DNA of 64,000 nt from Oscillospiraceae bacterium (GCA_015066405.1 SVOM01000005.1:1-64000); one strand, 5' to 3'; positions 47,707 to 58,492 are shown, counted from the stretch's first letter. The notes: generated from the sequence alone by a model not told the origin. Numbers and translations: made by a program.

Positions 47707-48414
47707 ATGAAAAGAATTTTGATAGTTGAAGATGAAACTGCAATTCGTGAGTTTGAAGCCATAAATCTAACCCGTGTTGGCTACACAACGGTTGAAGCGG
47801 GCTCGGGCGAAGAGGCGCTCGATATTTATGATAACGATAAAGAGGGCTTTGATATAGCATTGCTTGATATTTCTATGCCGGGTATGGATGGCTTTACACT
47901 TTGCAAGGAGCTTCGCAACCGCTCAAAAACGCTCGGTATCATTATGCTTACCGCGCGCGCACAGGAAATGGACAAGATAAGCGGACTGATGATAGGTGCG
48001 GATGATTATATAACCAAGCCGTTTAGTCCTGCAGAGCTGCTTGCCCGTGTTGATTCACTCTATCGCCGCGTAGAAATGCAAAACACCATTGCACCCGGCA
48101 AAAACAGTGATGAAATCGCCCTTGGCGACTTTACGCTTAATCTCCGCCGCAGAACTCTCTCAAAACGCGGAGAAAATATTGAGCTTACGCAGGTAGAATT
48201 CCAAATTATTGAATATTTCTTCTCAAATCCCGATACTGCGCTTGACCGCTCGGACATTCTCAACAAGGTTTGGGGCAGTGCATATTTTGGCGAAGAAAAG
48301 ATAGTGGATGTTAACATCCGCCGCCTTCGTATGAAGATTGAGGACCAGCCCTCTGCACCCAAACACCTTGTAACAGTTTGGGGTATGGGCTATAAGTGGA
48401 ATACTGCAGAATAG
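47707..48414 (+). CDS. Two-component response regulator, OmpR/PhoB family
   Basis: ILIVEDETAIREFEAINL; LLDISMPGMDGF; C-terminal winged helix. Confidence 0.95.
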   Translation: MKRILIVEDETAIREFEAINLTRVGYTTVEAGSGEEALDIYDNDKEGFDIALLDISMPGMDGFTLCKELRNRSKTLGIIMLTARAQEMDKISGLMIGADDYITKPFSPAELLARVDSLYRRVEMQNTIAPGKNSDEIALGDFTLNLRRRTLSKRGENIELTQVEFQIIEYFFSNPDTALDRSDILNKVWGSAYFGEEKIVDVNIRRLRMKIEDQPSAPKHLVTVWGMGYKWNTAE

Positions 48415-48451
48415 GTCTATTTTTAAAATTTTTTAGAAAGGAGCAAAACAG

Positions 48452-49894
48452 ATGGAACTGCAACTGCGCTTTAAAAGTATTGCGCGGCAATGGATAGTAA
48501 ACGTGCTACTTGTTGTATCGCTTTTTGTAATTATTGCAGAGATAATACTTTTTTCTTTCATCCGCACAGTTTATGTTGAGCGTGTGAGAGCAAAGGCAAA
48601 TGAATACGCGCAGGATTTTTCTGTTTTGTCCTTGGTGCCGAGCGAAAGCTTTTACTCGGCGGCACGTGAGTATGCCGAGAATTTTGAACATAAAGATAAA
48701 ATAGAAATAGAAATTATTGACACCTACGGAAATATATTTATTTCAACAAGCGGTTTTTTACCGCCCGATAATGAGCAAAAGCCCGACTACGATGCGGCGC
48801 TCAAGTCGCAAGAGGGTAGTGCCTATGTTGAAACCAAAACCGAACACGGTGAGCCAGTGCTTTGCGGCACCAACCTGCTTACCGATTACGGTGCAGGCTC
48901 AAACGGCGCTGTGCGCTGGCGCGTATCGTTGGAGGAAATGAACTCTACAGTTAGCACCCTGCGCATAATTTTTGTGGCAACGGGACTGCTTATGATAGGT
49001 GTTACCGCACTTTCGGGCATTTACTTTACAAAGTCTATTGTAAAGCCGATAAGAGAGGTTAGTGCGGCGGCAAGAAAAATTGCAGGCGGCGATTTTGAAA
49101 CAAAAATTGAAATGCGCAATAATGATGAAATAGGCGAGCTTTGTGATTCCATAAACTATATGGCTACCGAGCTTAGACGTGCGGAAGATATGAAGAATGA
49201 CTTTATCTCCTCCGTATCGCACGAGCTTCGCACCCCGCTTACCGCCATTCGCGGTTGGGGCGAAACGGCAAAAATGTCGCTGGGTACCGATAGTGCCATT
49301 GTTGAAAAGGGCTTAGATGTGGTGCTGAGTGAATCCGAGCGTTTATCGGGCCTTGTTGAAGAGCTGCTCGATTTTTCTCGTATGCAAACGGGTCGATTAT
49401 CGGTTACTATGAGCCCGATAGGCATATCAGACCTGCTTGGCGAGGTGTGTGATATGTATACCGAGTTTGCGCATCAGCACAGTATCGCGCTTGAATATGC
49501 ACGCCCAAAAGAAGATTCTATAATAATGGGCGATAAAAACCGATTAAAACAGGTATTTATAAACGTAATCGACAATGCCGTTAAGTATACCGAAGCCGGC
49601 GGACAGGTATTGGTAGAACAAACCGAGGATGACGGCTGTGTTCGTATAACAGTCAGAGATACGGGTGTCGGTATTCCCGCACAAGATATCGACCGCGTTA
49701 AAGAAAAATTCTTTAAATCAAATAAAACTGTGCGTGGCTCGGGTATCGGTCTTGCGGTAGCCGATGAAATTGTAAAACAACATAGGGGACTTATCTTTAT
49801 TGAGAGTACCGAGGGTGTCGGCACTACGGTAACGGTGGCGTTGCCGCTTTATGAACAACCCGAAGAGAACGGAGAAAGCAATGAGCAAATGTAA
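48452..49894 (+). CDS. Sensor histidine kinase (HAMP-HisKA-HATPase)
   Basis: FISSVSHELRTPLTAIRGWGE; VFINVIDNAVKYTEAGG; DTGVGIP; GSGIGLAV. Confidence 0.95.
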   Translation: MELQLRFKSIARQWIVNVLLVVSLFVIIAEIILFSFIRTVYVERVRAKANEYAQDFSVLSLVPSESFYSAAREYAENFEHKDKIEIEIIDTYGNIFISTSGFLPPDNEQKPDYDAALKSQEGSAYVETKTEHGEPVLCGTNLLTDYGAGSNGAVRWRVSLEEMNSTVSTLRIIFVATGLLMIGVTALSGIYFTKSIVKPIREVSAAARKIAGGDFETKIEMRNNDEIGELCDSINYMATELRRAEDMKNDFISSVSHELRTPLTAIRGWGETAKMSLGTDSAIVEKGLDVVLSESERLSGLVEELLDFSRMQTGRLSVTMSPIGISDLLGEVCDMYTEFAHQHSIALEYARPKEDSIIMGDKNRLKQVFINVIDNAVKYTEAGGQVLVEQTEDDGCVRITVRDTGVGIPAQDIDRVKEKFFKSNKTVRGSGIGLAVADEIVKQHRGLIFIESTEGVGTTVTVALPLYEQPEENGESNEQM

Positions 49895-50801
49895 TTATGT
49901 TTCTATCGGCGGTCAGGCGCTTATAGAGGGAATTATGATGCGCGGTCCCAAAAAGACTGCTATGGCGGTGCGCTTGCCTGACGGCAGCATCGATGTTAGC
50001 GAGATGCATCATAAAAGTATAAAGGACAAATACAAAATATTCGGACTGCCTATTATTCGCGGTGTGGTTAATTTTGTTGAATCTATGATTCAAGGCTACA
50101 AGGCACTTAGCATTTCGGCCGATAAATCAGGCTTTGCCGATGAGGAGGATGGCGAAAAAACACCGTCATCGGTTATGGCGGCAATTATGGTTATAGCATC
50201 GGTTTTGGCGGTTGTGTTATCGGTATTCCTTTTTGTATATTTACCGGCGCTTATTTTCGATGGTATAGTGTGGCTTGCGGGCAATTCCATTGAGTTTTTA
50301 GCCCCCGTTTTTGAGGGTGTTATGAAAATTGTGATAATGGTAATATATATGTTAGCTGTATCGCGTATGAAGGACATAAAGCGCGTGTTTATGTACCACG
50401 GTGCTGAGCACAAAACAATTTTTTGCTTTGAAGCAGGCGAAGAACTAACGGTTGAAAATGTAAGAAAACAGGGTCGCTTCCATCCGCGTTGCGGAACATC
50501 CTTTTTAATACTTATGCTGCTTGTAGGTATTTTCTTTTCGGCACTAATAACAGTGCTTTTCCCGTGGCTTCGCTCTATTACAATTTTATGGGTTGCGGTT
50601 AAAATTTTGTTGATTCCCGTTATTTGCGGTGTAGGATATGAGCTTATAAAAATATGCGGCAGATACGAAAACACTTTTACAAAAATTATTTCGGCACCGG
50701 GTATGTGGTTACAAAGAATAACTACCATTGAGCCCGAGGACGATATGATAGAAATCGCCATTGCCGCCGTAAAGGAAGTATTACCTGATATAAATGAGTA
50801 A
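49881..50801 (+). CDS. DUF1385 domain membrane protein
   Basis: YVSIGGQALIEGIMMRGPKKTAMAVR; YHGAEHKTIFCFE; HPRCGTSF; upstream of prmC. Confidence 0.93.
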   Translation: MSKCNYVSIGGQALIEGIMMRGPKKTAMAVRLPDGSIDVSEMHHKSIKDKYKIFGLPIIRGVVNFVESMIQGYKALSISADKSGFADEEDGEKTPSSVMAAIMVIASVLAVVLSVFLFVYLPALIFDGIVWLAGNSIEFLAPVFEGVMKIVIMVIYMLAVSRMKDIKRVFMYHGAEHKTIFCFEAGEELTVENVRKQGRFHPRCGTSFLILMLLVGIFFSALITVLFPWLRSITILWVAVKILLIPVICGVGYELIKICGRYENTFTKIISAPGMWLQRITTIEPEDDMIEIAIAAVKEVLPDINE

Positions 50802-51636
50802 GCAAACAATTTTTTATCTTTATAACGAAACAAAAAAGGCGCTGAAAGATGCCGGAATTACCCCCGCTAACTTTGAGGCAAAGCAGATAATAAGATATGT
50901 TACGGGCTACACAAACAGCGAGATTTTATCGCGCTATAACGAGCAGTTGTCTCCCCTTAAAATAACGGCGTTAAATTCCATAGTTAATCGCCGATTACAG
51001 CACTACCCGCTTCAGTACATACTGGGGGAGTGGTCGTTTTACGGACTTGATTTTTATGTTGGCGAGGGCGTTTTAATCCCCCGTGCCGATACCGAAGCCT
51101 TGGTGGAAACGGCACTTGATTTTTTAAAGGACAAGCGAGAAGCTGTGGCGCTCGATTTATGCTCGGGCAGCGGTTGTGTGGCGGTGGCCATAAGCAAAAA
51201 TGCGGGTGTTTCGGTTGATGCGGTTGAAAAATACGAGGCGGCATACGAGTATCTCGAAAAAAATATTAAGCGCAATGCCGCAAATGTAACCCCCATACTT
51301 GCCGATGTTTTTGATTTTGTGCCCGATAAAAAATACGATATAATCGTATCAAACCCTCCCTATATTTCGGCGGCGGGTATGGATATTATTGATGAGGAAA
51401 CCACGCACGAGCCCGATAGCGCGCTCTATGGCGGCGAGGACGGACTGATTTTTTATCACACCATTGCCAATAGATATCGGAAATTTTTGAAAAATGGCGG
51501 TATGCTGGCGGTAGAAATCGGTTTTGACCAAGCAAGCAGTGTATCAAAAATACTAAAATTAAACGGCTATAAAAATGTCGGGGTAAAAAAAGATTACGGC
51601 GAAAACGACAGGGTTGTTTTTGGGACAGTGGAATAA
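50794..51636 (+). CDS. prmC: Peptide chain release factor N5-glutamine methyltransferase
   Basis: LQYILGEWSFYGLDFYVGEGVLIPRADTE; DIIVSNPPYI. Confidence 0.96.
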   Translation: MSKQTIFYLYNETKKALKDAGITPANFEAKQIIRYVTGYTNSEILSRYNEQLSPLKITALNSIVNRRLQHYPLQYILGEWSFYGLDFYVGEGVLIPRADTEALVETALDFLKDKREAVALDLCSGSGCVAVAISKNAGVSVDAVEKYEAAYEYLEKNIKRNAANVTPILADVFDFVPDKKYDIIVSNPPYISAAGMDIIDEETTHEPDSALYGGEDGLIFYHTIANRYRKFLKNGGMLAVEIGFDQASSVSKILKLNGYKNVGVKKDYGENDRVVFGTVE

Positions 51637-51689
51637 TTATAATTAGTATGTAAAGTAAATTTTATATAAACGGAAAGGACAAGATAACA

Positions 51690-52778
51690 ATGGCAGAAGA
51701 TAAAAATAAAGCATTGGAAACCGCGTTATCCCAAATTGAAAAGCAGTACGGCAAGGGCGCAGTTATGCGCCTGGGCGAGAATTACGGTATGAATGTTGAG
51801 CACATTAAAACGGGCTCGGTGTCTCTCGATATCGCTCTCGGTATAGGCGGTGTGCCGCGCGGCCGTATAGTTGAAATTTACGGACCTGAATCTTCAGGTA
51901 AAACCACCGTGGCTTTACATATTGTTGCCGAAGCACAGAAAAACGGCGGTAATGCCGCATTTATTGACGTTGAGCACGCGCTCGACCCCGAGTATTCCAA
52001 GAACCTCGGCGTTGATATCGATTCTTTGCTTGTATCTCAACCCGATACGGGCGAGCAGGCACTCGAAATTACCGAGGCACTTGTGCGCTCGGGTGCTATT
52101 GATGTTGTTGTTATCGACTCGGTAGCAGCGTTGGTTCCAAAAGCCGAAATCGAGGGTGATATGGGCGATAACCACGTAGGTCTTCACGCGCGCCTTATGT
52201 CGCAGGGCCTTCGCAAGCTTGCGGGTGTTATTTCAAAATCAAACTGTGTTGCTATTTTTATCAACCAGTTGCGTGATAAAATCGGCGTAATTTACGGCAG
52301 TAGCGAAACCACAACGGGTGGTCGTGCGCTCAAATTCTATTCGAGCGTTCGTATTGATATTCGCCGCATTGAAACTATAAAAATGAATGGCGAAATGATA
52401 GGCTCACGCACTCGCGCCAAAATTGTTAAAAACAAGGTGGCTCCGCCCTTCCGCGAGGCAGAATTTGATATTATGTACGGCACAGGTATCTCCAGAGTTG
52501 GCGAAATTGTTGACCTTGGCGTTAAGTTTGAGGTGCTTCGCCGTAGCGGTGCTTGGTTCTATTATGGAGAAACCCGTATCGGTCAGGGTCGCGATAACGT
52601 AAAGCAGCTCTTAACCGATAATGAAGAATTAGCACGCGAGATTGAAGAAAAGATTTATGCGGCTATGGCAGGCGAAAAGGTTGAGGAAACAGTGGCCCCC
52701 GCAGTTGATACTGTGGCGGCTGAAACCGAAATTCGCCCTCGTAAAAAGGTGAACATCGATATTGCGGTTGATGAATAA
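51690..52778 (+). CDS. recA: Recombinase RecA
   Basis: [41 protein letters not shown]. Confidence 0.99.
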   Translation: MAEDKNKALETALSQIEKQYGKGAVMRLGENYGMNVEHIKTGSVSLDIALGIGGVPRGRIVEIYGPESSGKTTVALHIVAEAQKNGGNAAFIDVEHALDPEYSKNLGVDIDSLLVSQPDTGEQALEITEALVRSGAIDVVVIDSVAALVPKAEIEGDMGDNHVGLHARLMSQGLRKLAGVISKSNCVAIFINQLRDKIGVIYGSSETTTGGRALKFYSSVRIDIRRIETIKMNGEMIGSRTRAKIVKNKVAPPFREAEFDIMYGTGISRVGEIVDLGVKFEVLRRSGAWFYYGETRIGQGRDNVKQLLTDNEELAREIEEKIYAAMAGEKVEETVAPAVDTVAAETEIRPRKKVNIDIAVDE

Positions 52779-53401
52779 TGATAATTGACAGCATAAAACA
52801 GCAAAAAGGACACCTTTTTGAAATAAAGCTCACGGGCGGCAAAGTAGTTTTGCTCGACAAAGATTATGTTTTGGAAAAGGCATTAAAAACGGGCGATGAC
52901 ATATCGGCCGCCGAGCTTAAAAATATGGTTGTCGAGTCGGAATACCGCCGCGCTGTGTCGCGCGCAGTTTGGTATATCGAGCGCGGCAGCTTATCAAAGA
53001 AAAAACTAACCGAAAAATTAATTGCGGCAGGTATCAGTAGGGATGCCTGCCATAAAGCCGTTTTAAGAATGGAAGAATTAGACCTTATTAATGATGTGGC
53101 CTTTGCCGAGCGATTAGCCGAGCAGTACCTACAGGGCGGCATATCGGTGCGCGAAGCCGAAAACAAAATGGTTTTAAAAGGAATTGACAGAAAAACGGCA
53201 AAGGAAGCCCTCGATTTATTTGAGGTAGATGCAAAAAAACAAATCAAACTTTTAATAAGCAAGAAATACCGCACAAAATTACAATGTGCGGAAAATGTGC
53301 CCAAGGTTTTTGCGGCACTTGTGCGTAAAGGATTCAATTATTCCGATATTAAAAGCGTTTTATCGGAATATAGCGAGCAGTTAAAATACAGCGAGGAATA
53401 G
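52778..53401 (+). CDS. recX: Regulatory protein RecX
   Basis: 207 aa; downstream of recA; repeated 3-helix units, 'YIERGSLSKKKLTEKLIAAGIS'. Confidence 0.9.
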   Translation: MIIDSIKQQKGHLFEIKLTGGKVVLLDKDYVLEKALKTGDDISAAELKNMVVESEYRRAVSRAVWYIERGSLSKKKLTEKLIAAGISRDACHKAVLRMEELDLINDVAFAERLAEQYLQGGISVREAENKMVLKGIDRKTAKEALDLFEVDAKKQIKLLISKKYRTKLQCAENVPKVFAALVRKGFNYSDIKSVLSEYSEQLKYSEE

Positions 53402-53402
53402 T

Positions 53403-54731
53403 ATGGGATATAAAGTTGCTATCGTATCGCTCGGTTGCCCTAAAAATCAGGTTGATGCCGAGCAGATGCTTTATCTTTTAAAAGAAGCGGGTTTTGAAAT
53501 CGGCTGTGAAGAGTCGGTGGCTGATGCCATAATTATAAACACCTGCGGTTTTATAGAGGATGCCAAGGCGGAAGCCATTGAAAATATACTTGAAGCGGCA
53601 AAATACAAAACCGAGGGGAATTTAAAAGCCCTTATTGTAACGGGCTGCTTGGCCGAGCGCTACCGCGATGATATAACCGAGGAAATACCCGAGGTTGATG
53701 TTGTTGTGGGTATCGGTAGCAACAAAAACATCGCAAAAATCACAAAGGAAGCAATAGAAGGCAAAAAACAAAACAGTTACGGCGAAAAATGCGACCTTGA
53801 TATGAATATACCGAGAATTTTGGGAGGTATGCCGTTTACGGCATATATAAAGGTTGCAGATGGCTGCAACAACTGTTGTACATATTGTGCGATACCCAAA
53901 ATACGCGGAAAGATGCGTAGCCGCAAAATTGAGGATGTCGTAGCGGAAGCGGTTCGTTTGGCGGATGGCGGTGTAAAAGAACTCATTGTTGTAGCGCAGG
54001 ACACCACCGCTTACGGCCAAGATATTTATGGCGAGCCGAAGCTCGCAGAGCTTTTAACAGAGTTATCTAAAATAGAGGGTATTCATTGGATAAGAACACT
54101 TTATACTTACCCCGAAAAAATTAATGATAAACTGATAGATACAGTAGCAAACAACCCGAAACTCGTTAAATATTTTGATATACCTTTACAGCACGCCGAT
54201 GGGGAAATTCTAAAGAAAATGAACCGTAAGGGCGATACCGAAAGCTACAAAAAAATGATAAATCGCTTGCGCGAAAAAATGCCCGAGGTAACCATTCGCA
54301 CAACCTTTATAACAGGCTTCCCGGGAGAGACCGACAGTCAGTTTGAAACACTGCACGAGTTTGTTAAAGAAATAAAGTTTGACCGCCTTGGTTGCTTTAC
54401 CTATTCGGCGGAAGAGGACACTATTGCCGCCACTATGCCCGATCAAATTGATGAGCAGGTAAAACAGGACAGAAGCGATATGATTATGACCGACCAAACC
54501 TTAATTTCCGCCGATAAAAACAATGAAAAAATCGGCAAAACGGTTGAGGTGTTGGTTGAGGGGTATGACAGTTATATACGTTGTTATTTCGGTAGGACCG
54601 AGTATGACGCCCCCGAAATTGACGGCAAAATATTCTTTACAACCGATACGCCACTTGTTATCGGCGACTTTGTAAAGGTTTTAATTAACGACAGTTTAGA
54701 ATACGATTTATTAGGAGAAAGGGTACAATGA
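53403..54731 (+). CDS. rimO: Ribosomal protein S12 methylthiotransferase
   Basis: VSLGCPKNQVDAEQML; KVADGCNNCCTYCAIPKIRGKMRSR; TRAM domain. Confidence 0.96.
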   Translation: MGYKVAIVSLGCPKNQVDAEQMLYLLKEAGFEIGCEESVADAIIINTCGFIEDAKAEAIENILEAAKYKTEGNLKALIVTGCLAERYRDDITEEIPEVDVVVGIGSNKNIAKITKEAIEGKKQNSYGEKCDLDMNIPRILGGMPFTAYIKVADGCNNCCTYCAIPKIRGKMRSRKIEDVVAEAVRLADGGVKELIVVAQDTTAYGQDIYGEPKLAELLTELSKIEGIHWIRTLYTYPEKINDKLIDTVANNPKLVKYFDIPLQHADGEILKKMNRKGDTESYKKMINRLREKMPEVTIRTTFITGFPGETDSQFETLHEFVKEIKFDRLGCFTYSAEEDTIAATMPDQIDEQVKQDRSDMIMTDQTLISADKNNEKIGKTVEVLVEGYDSYIRCYFGRTEYDAPEIDGKIFFTTDTPLVIGDFVKVLINDSLEYDLLGERVQ

Positions 54732-55309
54732 AATTAAATCTTCCAAACAAATTAACCGTGGCACGCATTATCGCAACGCCCGTATTTATGCTATTTTTAA
54801 CTTGGGAATTTGCAGGACACTACATTCCCGCACTGATTTTGTTTATTGCGGCATCTCTTACCGATATGTTTGACGGGCAGTATGCACGCAAACACAATAT
54901 GGTTACCGATTTCGGCAAGTTTTTGGATCCGCTCGCTGATAAAATGCTCACAACCGCCGCCTTTATCGGCTTTGCGGCAAAGGGCATTGGAAACGGAATA
55001 GAATGGATATTATTTATTGTACTTTTCCGAGAGTTTTTAATTTCATCACTAAGGCTTGTGGCCGTAACATCGGGTGGCAAGGTAATTGCCGCAAATATAT
55101 GGGGCAAGCTTAAAACCGTTAGCCAAATGGTAGCAATTATTTATACAATAACTGCCCAAATCGCAATAGAAATATTCAAAATTGATTTGCTTACAAGTGT
55201 TCTCGGAGTGGTTACCGATATAGTTCTTTGGATATCGGCAATTCTTGCGGTTATTTCAGGTGTTATATACCTGTTTGATAACAAAGGCGTTATAAACGCA
55301 GATAAATAG
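54728..55309 (+). CDS. pgsA: CDP-diacylglycerol--glycerol-3-phosphate 3-phosphatidyltransferase
   Basis: MKLNLPNKLTVARIIATPVFM; DMFDGQYARKHNMVTDFGKFLDPLADK. Confidence 0.95.
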   Translation: MKLNLPNKLTVARIIATPVFMLFLTWEFAGHYIPALILFIAASLTDMFDGQYARKHNMVTDFGKFLDPLADKMLTTAAFIGFAAKGIGNGIEWILFIVLFREFLISSLRLVAVTSGGKVIAANIWGKLKTVSQMVAIIYTITAQIAIEIFKIDLLTSVLGVVTDIVLWISAILAVISGVIYLFDNKGVINADK

Positions 55310-55320
55310 GAGGGAAATAT

Positions 55321-56178
55321 ATGTTTTGTAAATTTTGTGGATGTGAAATAGCGGATGATGCTCAGTTTTGCACAAACTGCGGAAAAAGTCTCCAGTGGAC
55401 TGAAGCGTATACCGATACTGCCGCAGTATCACCTATGGAAGAAGAATTTATAAGCAAGTTTTCTTCCAAAAATTTTGGTATTGCCACCATTCTTTTAACC
55501 GTTGCCACCGCGCTTTCCTTTGTGGCGGGTATTTTGGCTAACGATATTTCTATTCCGATATTTAACATTTTTGCCATTATCGCTTTTTGGCAGTTAAAAA
55601 ACAAGGCGGAAAACCAAAGCCCGCTAGCTTCGTTTGCTTCTTCCTTTAAGATTTTGCGCATAATAAATGTAATTCAGCGTGTTCTTTTGTGGATAGTTGT
55701 AGGTGCTTTTGGCGTTTCGGGTGTTTTAATGGTAGCAGTCGGTGCAAGCTTTGATGAAACCTTTGCGGAGTCATTTATCGAGGGCTTTAATGAGGGCGCT
55801 GTAGATTTAGAACTCGGCGGATTTGAAAATATATTCGGCAGTGTTACTGATAATATATTTATTATCATCATCATTATGGGTGCAGTTTTTGTTATTCTCG
55901 CAGCCGTTGTTGCAATATTTGCCGCCACAATGTACGGCACCTTTGTAAAATGCGCAAAGCAGTATGAAGACACCGCAAACTCGGGCGTTAATGTTATAAC
56001 AAAGCAAAACAGCGCTCGCGTATGGCTTATCGTAATGGCTGTATTTTCTATACTTTCGGCTGTAGGCTCGCTCGGCGTTTCAAATGCCGCAGAAATACTT
56101 GCCCTCGCAGGAGAGGTTTGCAATATCGTATTTTTATTCTTTATGATTAATGTTTTAAAAGAAGATAATTTACAGTAG
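55321..56178 (+). CDS. Zinc-ribbon membrane protein
   Basis: MFCKFCGCEIADDAQFCTNCGKSLQ followed by several TM segments. Confidence 0.75.
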   Translation: MFCKFCGCEIADDAQFCTNCGKSLQWTEAYTDTAAVSPMEEEFISKFSSKNFGIATILLTVATALSFVAGILANDISIPIFNIFAIIAFWQLKNKAENQSPLASFASSFKILRIINVIQRVLLWIVVGAFGVSGVLMVAVGASFDETFAESFIEGFNEGAVDLELGGFENIFGSVTDNIFIIIIIMGAVFVILAAVVAIFAATMYGTFVKCAKQYEDTANSGVNVITKQNSARVWLIVMAVFSILSAVGSLGVSNAAEILALAGEVCNIVFLFFMINVLKEDNLQ

Positions 56179-56223
56179 ACAAATTTAAAAAATTTGATAT
56201 AATATAATAAACAATAAATTTTA

Positions 56224-56447
56224 GATGCGTTTAAAGGGACCAGTAACCGCAATTACTTGCAACAGGGACGAAAACTCAGCGACTGAAAGGTTTTCGGGCA
56301 AAGTATTACGGCGAATGCACCCATCAGCACCCGTGCGGAAATTATAGTATGCTCGGGCGGATAAGCACCGTTAAAGCTTCCAAGTTATAAACAGGAGTGG
56401 AACCGTGGTATTACCGCCTCCGTGTCGAAAGACGCGGAGGCTTTTTG
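56224..56447 (+). ncRNA. T-box leader, probable cysteine specifier (TGC)
   Basis: GGAGTGGAACCGTGG T-box motif, GAATGCAC specifier-loop candidate (TGC 56316-56318), terminator GCCTCCGTGTC-gaaa-GACGCGGAGGC-ttttt; precedes cysE-cysS. Confidence 0.9.
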
Positions 56448-56477
56448 TTTGATTATACTTTTTAAGGAGTTGTTTTT

Positions 56478-57113
56478 TTGTTCGATAGAATAAGAGAAGA
56501 CATTGCCGCCGTAAAGGAACGCGACCCCGCGGCAAAAAGTGCGCTTGAAATATTTTTCTTGTATCCCGGAGTTAAAGCTATAAGAATGTATAGGCGCGCG
56601 CATTTTTTCTACACACATAATATGCCCTTTTTAGCGCGGTGGATATCCCAGCGCGCCGCCAAAAAAACGGGCATTGAAATACACCCCGGTGCTACCATCG
56701 GCCGCCGCCTTGTTATCGACCACGGCCACGGCGTAGTTATAGGCGAAACCACCGAAATCGGCGATGATGTGCTGATTTACCAAGGCGTTACCTTGGGCGG
56801 TACGGGTAAGGACACAGGCAAACGCCACCCAACCATTGGCAATAACGTTATGATAAGCTCGGGCGCAAAGGTTTTAGGCCCCTTTAAAGTGGGCGATAAT
56901 TCCCGTATTGCCGCAGGGGCTGTGGTGCTTGAGGAAGTTCCGCCCGACAGCACGGTTGTTGGCGTGCCCGCGCGTGTTGTAAAGCGGGACGGCATAAAGG
57001 TAAAGCCGCTTGACCAAATCCATATTCCTGACCCCGTAGCGCAGGAGATATGCCGACTTGAGCGCAGAATTTTTGAACTTGAAAAGCAACTGAAAGGAAA
57101 GAGCGAACAATGA
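56478..57113 (+). CDS. cysE: Serine O-acetyltransferase (TTG start)
   Basis: GIEIHPGATIGRRLVIDHGHGVVIGETTEIGDDVLIYQGVTLGGTGK hexapeptide repeats. Confidence 0.96.
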   Translation: MFDRIREDIAAVKERDPAAKSALEIFFLYPGVKAIRMYRRAHFFYTHNMPFLARWISQRAAKKTGIEIHPGATIGRRLVIDHGHGVVIGETTEIGDDVLIYQGVTLGGTGKDTGKRHPTIGNNVMISSGAKVLGPFKVGDNSRIAAGAVVLEEVPPDSTVVGVPARVVKRDGIKVKPLDQIHIPDPVAQEICRLERRIFELEKQLKGKSEQ

Positions 57114-58492
57114 AAATATTTAACACACTGACAAGGCAAAAGGATGAATTTGTACCATTACAAGAGGGCAAGGTTAAAATTTACGCTTGCGGACCGACAG
57201 TTTATAACTACATCCATATAGGCAACGCGCGTCCCCTTTGCGTGTTTGATGTTTTGCGCCGTTATTTAGAGTGGCGCGGCTTCGATGTAACCTTTGTTCA
57301 AAACTTTACCGATATTGATGATAAGCTCATCAAAAAGGCAAATGAGGAGGGCATTACCGTGCCCGAGGTTGCAGAGCGTTATATAAAGGAATTTTGGGTG
57401 GATGCCAAGGGTATGAACATCCGCGAAGCGTCAGTTCATCCGAGAGCCACCGATAATATTGATGAAATTATTAAAATAATCACAGAGCTCGAAAGCAAGG
57501 GCTATGCCTACGTATCGGGCGGGGATGTTTATTTCCGCGCCAAAAAGTTTAATGAGTACGGCAAGCTTTCCCACCAGCCTCTTGAGGATTTAGAGGCGGG
57601 TGCTCGTATATCGGTTGGCGAAATTAAGGAAGACCCGATGGACTTTTGCCTTTGGAAAGGCGCAAAACCGGGCGAGCCGTTTTGGGAGTCGCCTTGGGGA
57701 AAGGGTAGACCCGGCTGGCATATTGAGTGCTCGGCTATGTCAACACGCTATCTTGGCAAAACTATAGATATTCACTGCGGCGGTCTTGACCTTATTTTCC
57801 CTCACCACGAAAACGAAATTGCACAGAGCGAGTGCGCCAACGGATGCGAGTTTTCACACTATTGGATGCACAACGGCTTTATAAATGTTGATAATCACAA
57901 GATGTCAAAATCACTCGGTAATTTCTTTACCGTTCGTGATGTTGCAAACGTTTATGGCTATGAGCCCATTCGTTATCTTATGATTTCTTCACAGTATAGA
58001 AGCCCGATAAACTACTCAACCGATATTATCGAGCAGGGCAAAAATGCGCTTGAGCGCCTTTACACCTGCCGTGATAGATTAGATTTTGCTATTTCTCACG
58101 CTGAAAACGGTGGCGCAGAGCCCGAATTTATAAATATTCGCCGTGAAAAGTTTATCGCCGCTATGGAGGATGACTTAAACACTGCCGATGCTCTGGCCGA
58201 GGTGTTTAATTTAGCAAGAGATATAAACCTGCTTATAGATGCGGGCGGCAAAAAAGAGGAGCTTACCGCCGCGGCAAAGCTGTTTGATGAATTGGTGGAT
58301 GTTTTGGGTATACTTTATAACCGCAAAACCGAAACACTTGACAGTGAAATAGAAGAACTTATTGCTAAGCGTACCGAGGCTCGCAAAAACCGTGATTTTG
58401 CCACAGCTGATGCTATTCGCGATAAATTAAAAGAGATGGGAATTGTCCTAGAGGACACTCCGCAGGGTGTAAAATGGAGCAAAATAAACTAA
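57110..58492 (+). CDS. cysS: Cysteinyl-tRNA synthetase
   Basis: YACGPTVYNYIHIGNARPLCVFD; GWHIECSAMS; NHKMSKSLGNF. Confidence 0.98.
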   Translation: MKIFNTLTRQKDEFVPLQEGKVKIYACGPTVYNYIHIGNARPLCVFDVLRRYLEWRGFDVTFVQNFTDIDDKLIKKANEEGITVPEVAERYIKEFWVDAKGMNIREASVHPRATDNIDEIIKIITELESKGYAYVSGGDVYFRAKKFNEYGKLSHQPLEDLEAGARISVGEIKEDPMDFCLWKGAKPGEPFWESPWGKGRPGWHIECSAMSTRYLGKTIDIHCGGLDLIFPHHENEIAQSECANGCEFSHYWMHNGFINVDNHKMSKSLGNFFTVRDVANVYGYEPIRYLMISSQYRSPINYSTDIIEQGKNALERLYTCRDRLDFAISHAENGGAEPEFINIRREKFIAAMEDDLNTADALAEVFNLARDINLLIDAGGKKEELTAAAKLFDELVDVLGILYNRKTETLDSEIEELIAKRTEARKNRDFATADAIRDKLKEMGIVLEDTPQGVKWSKIN

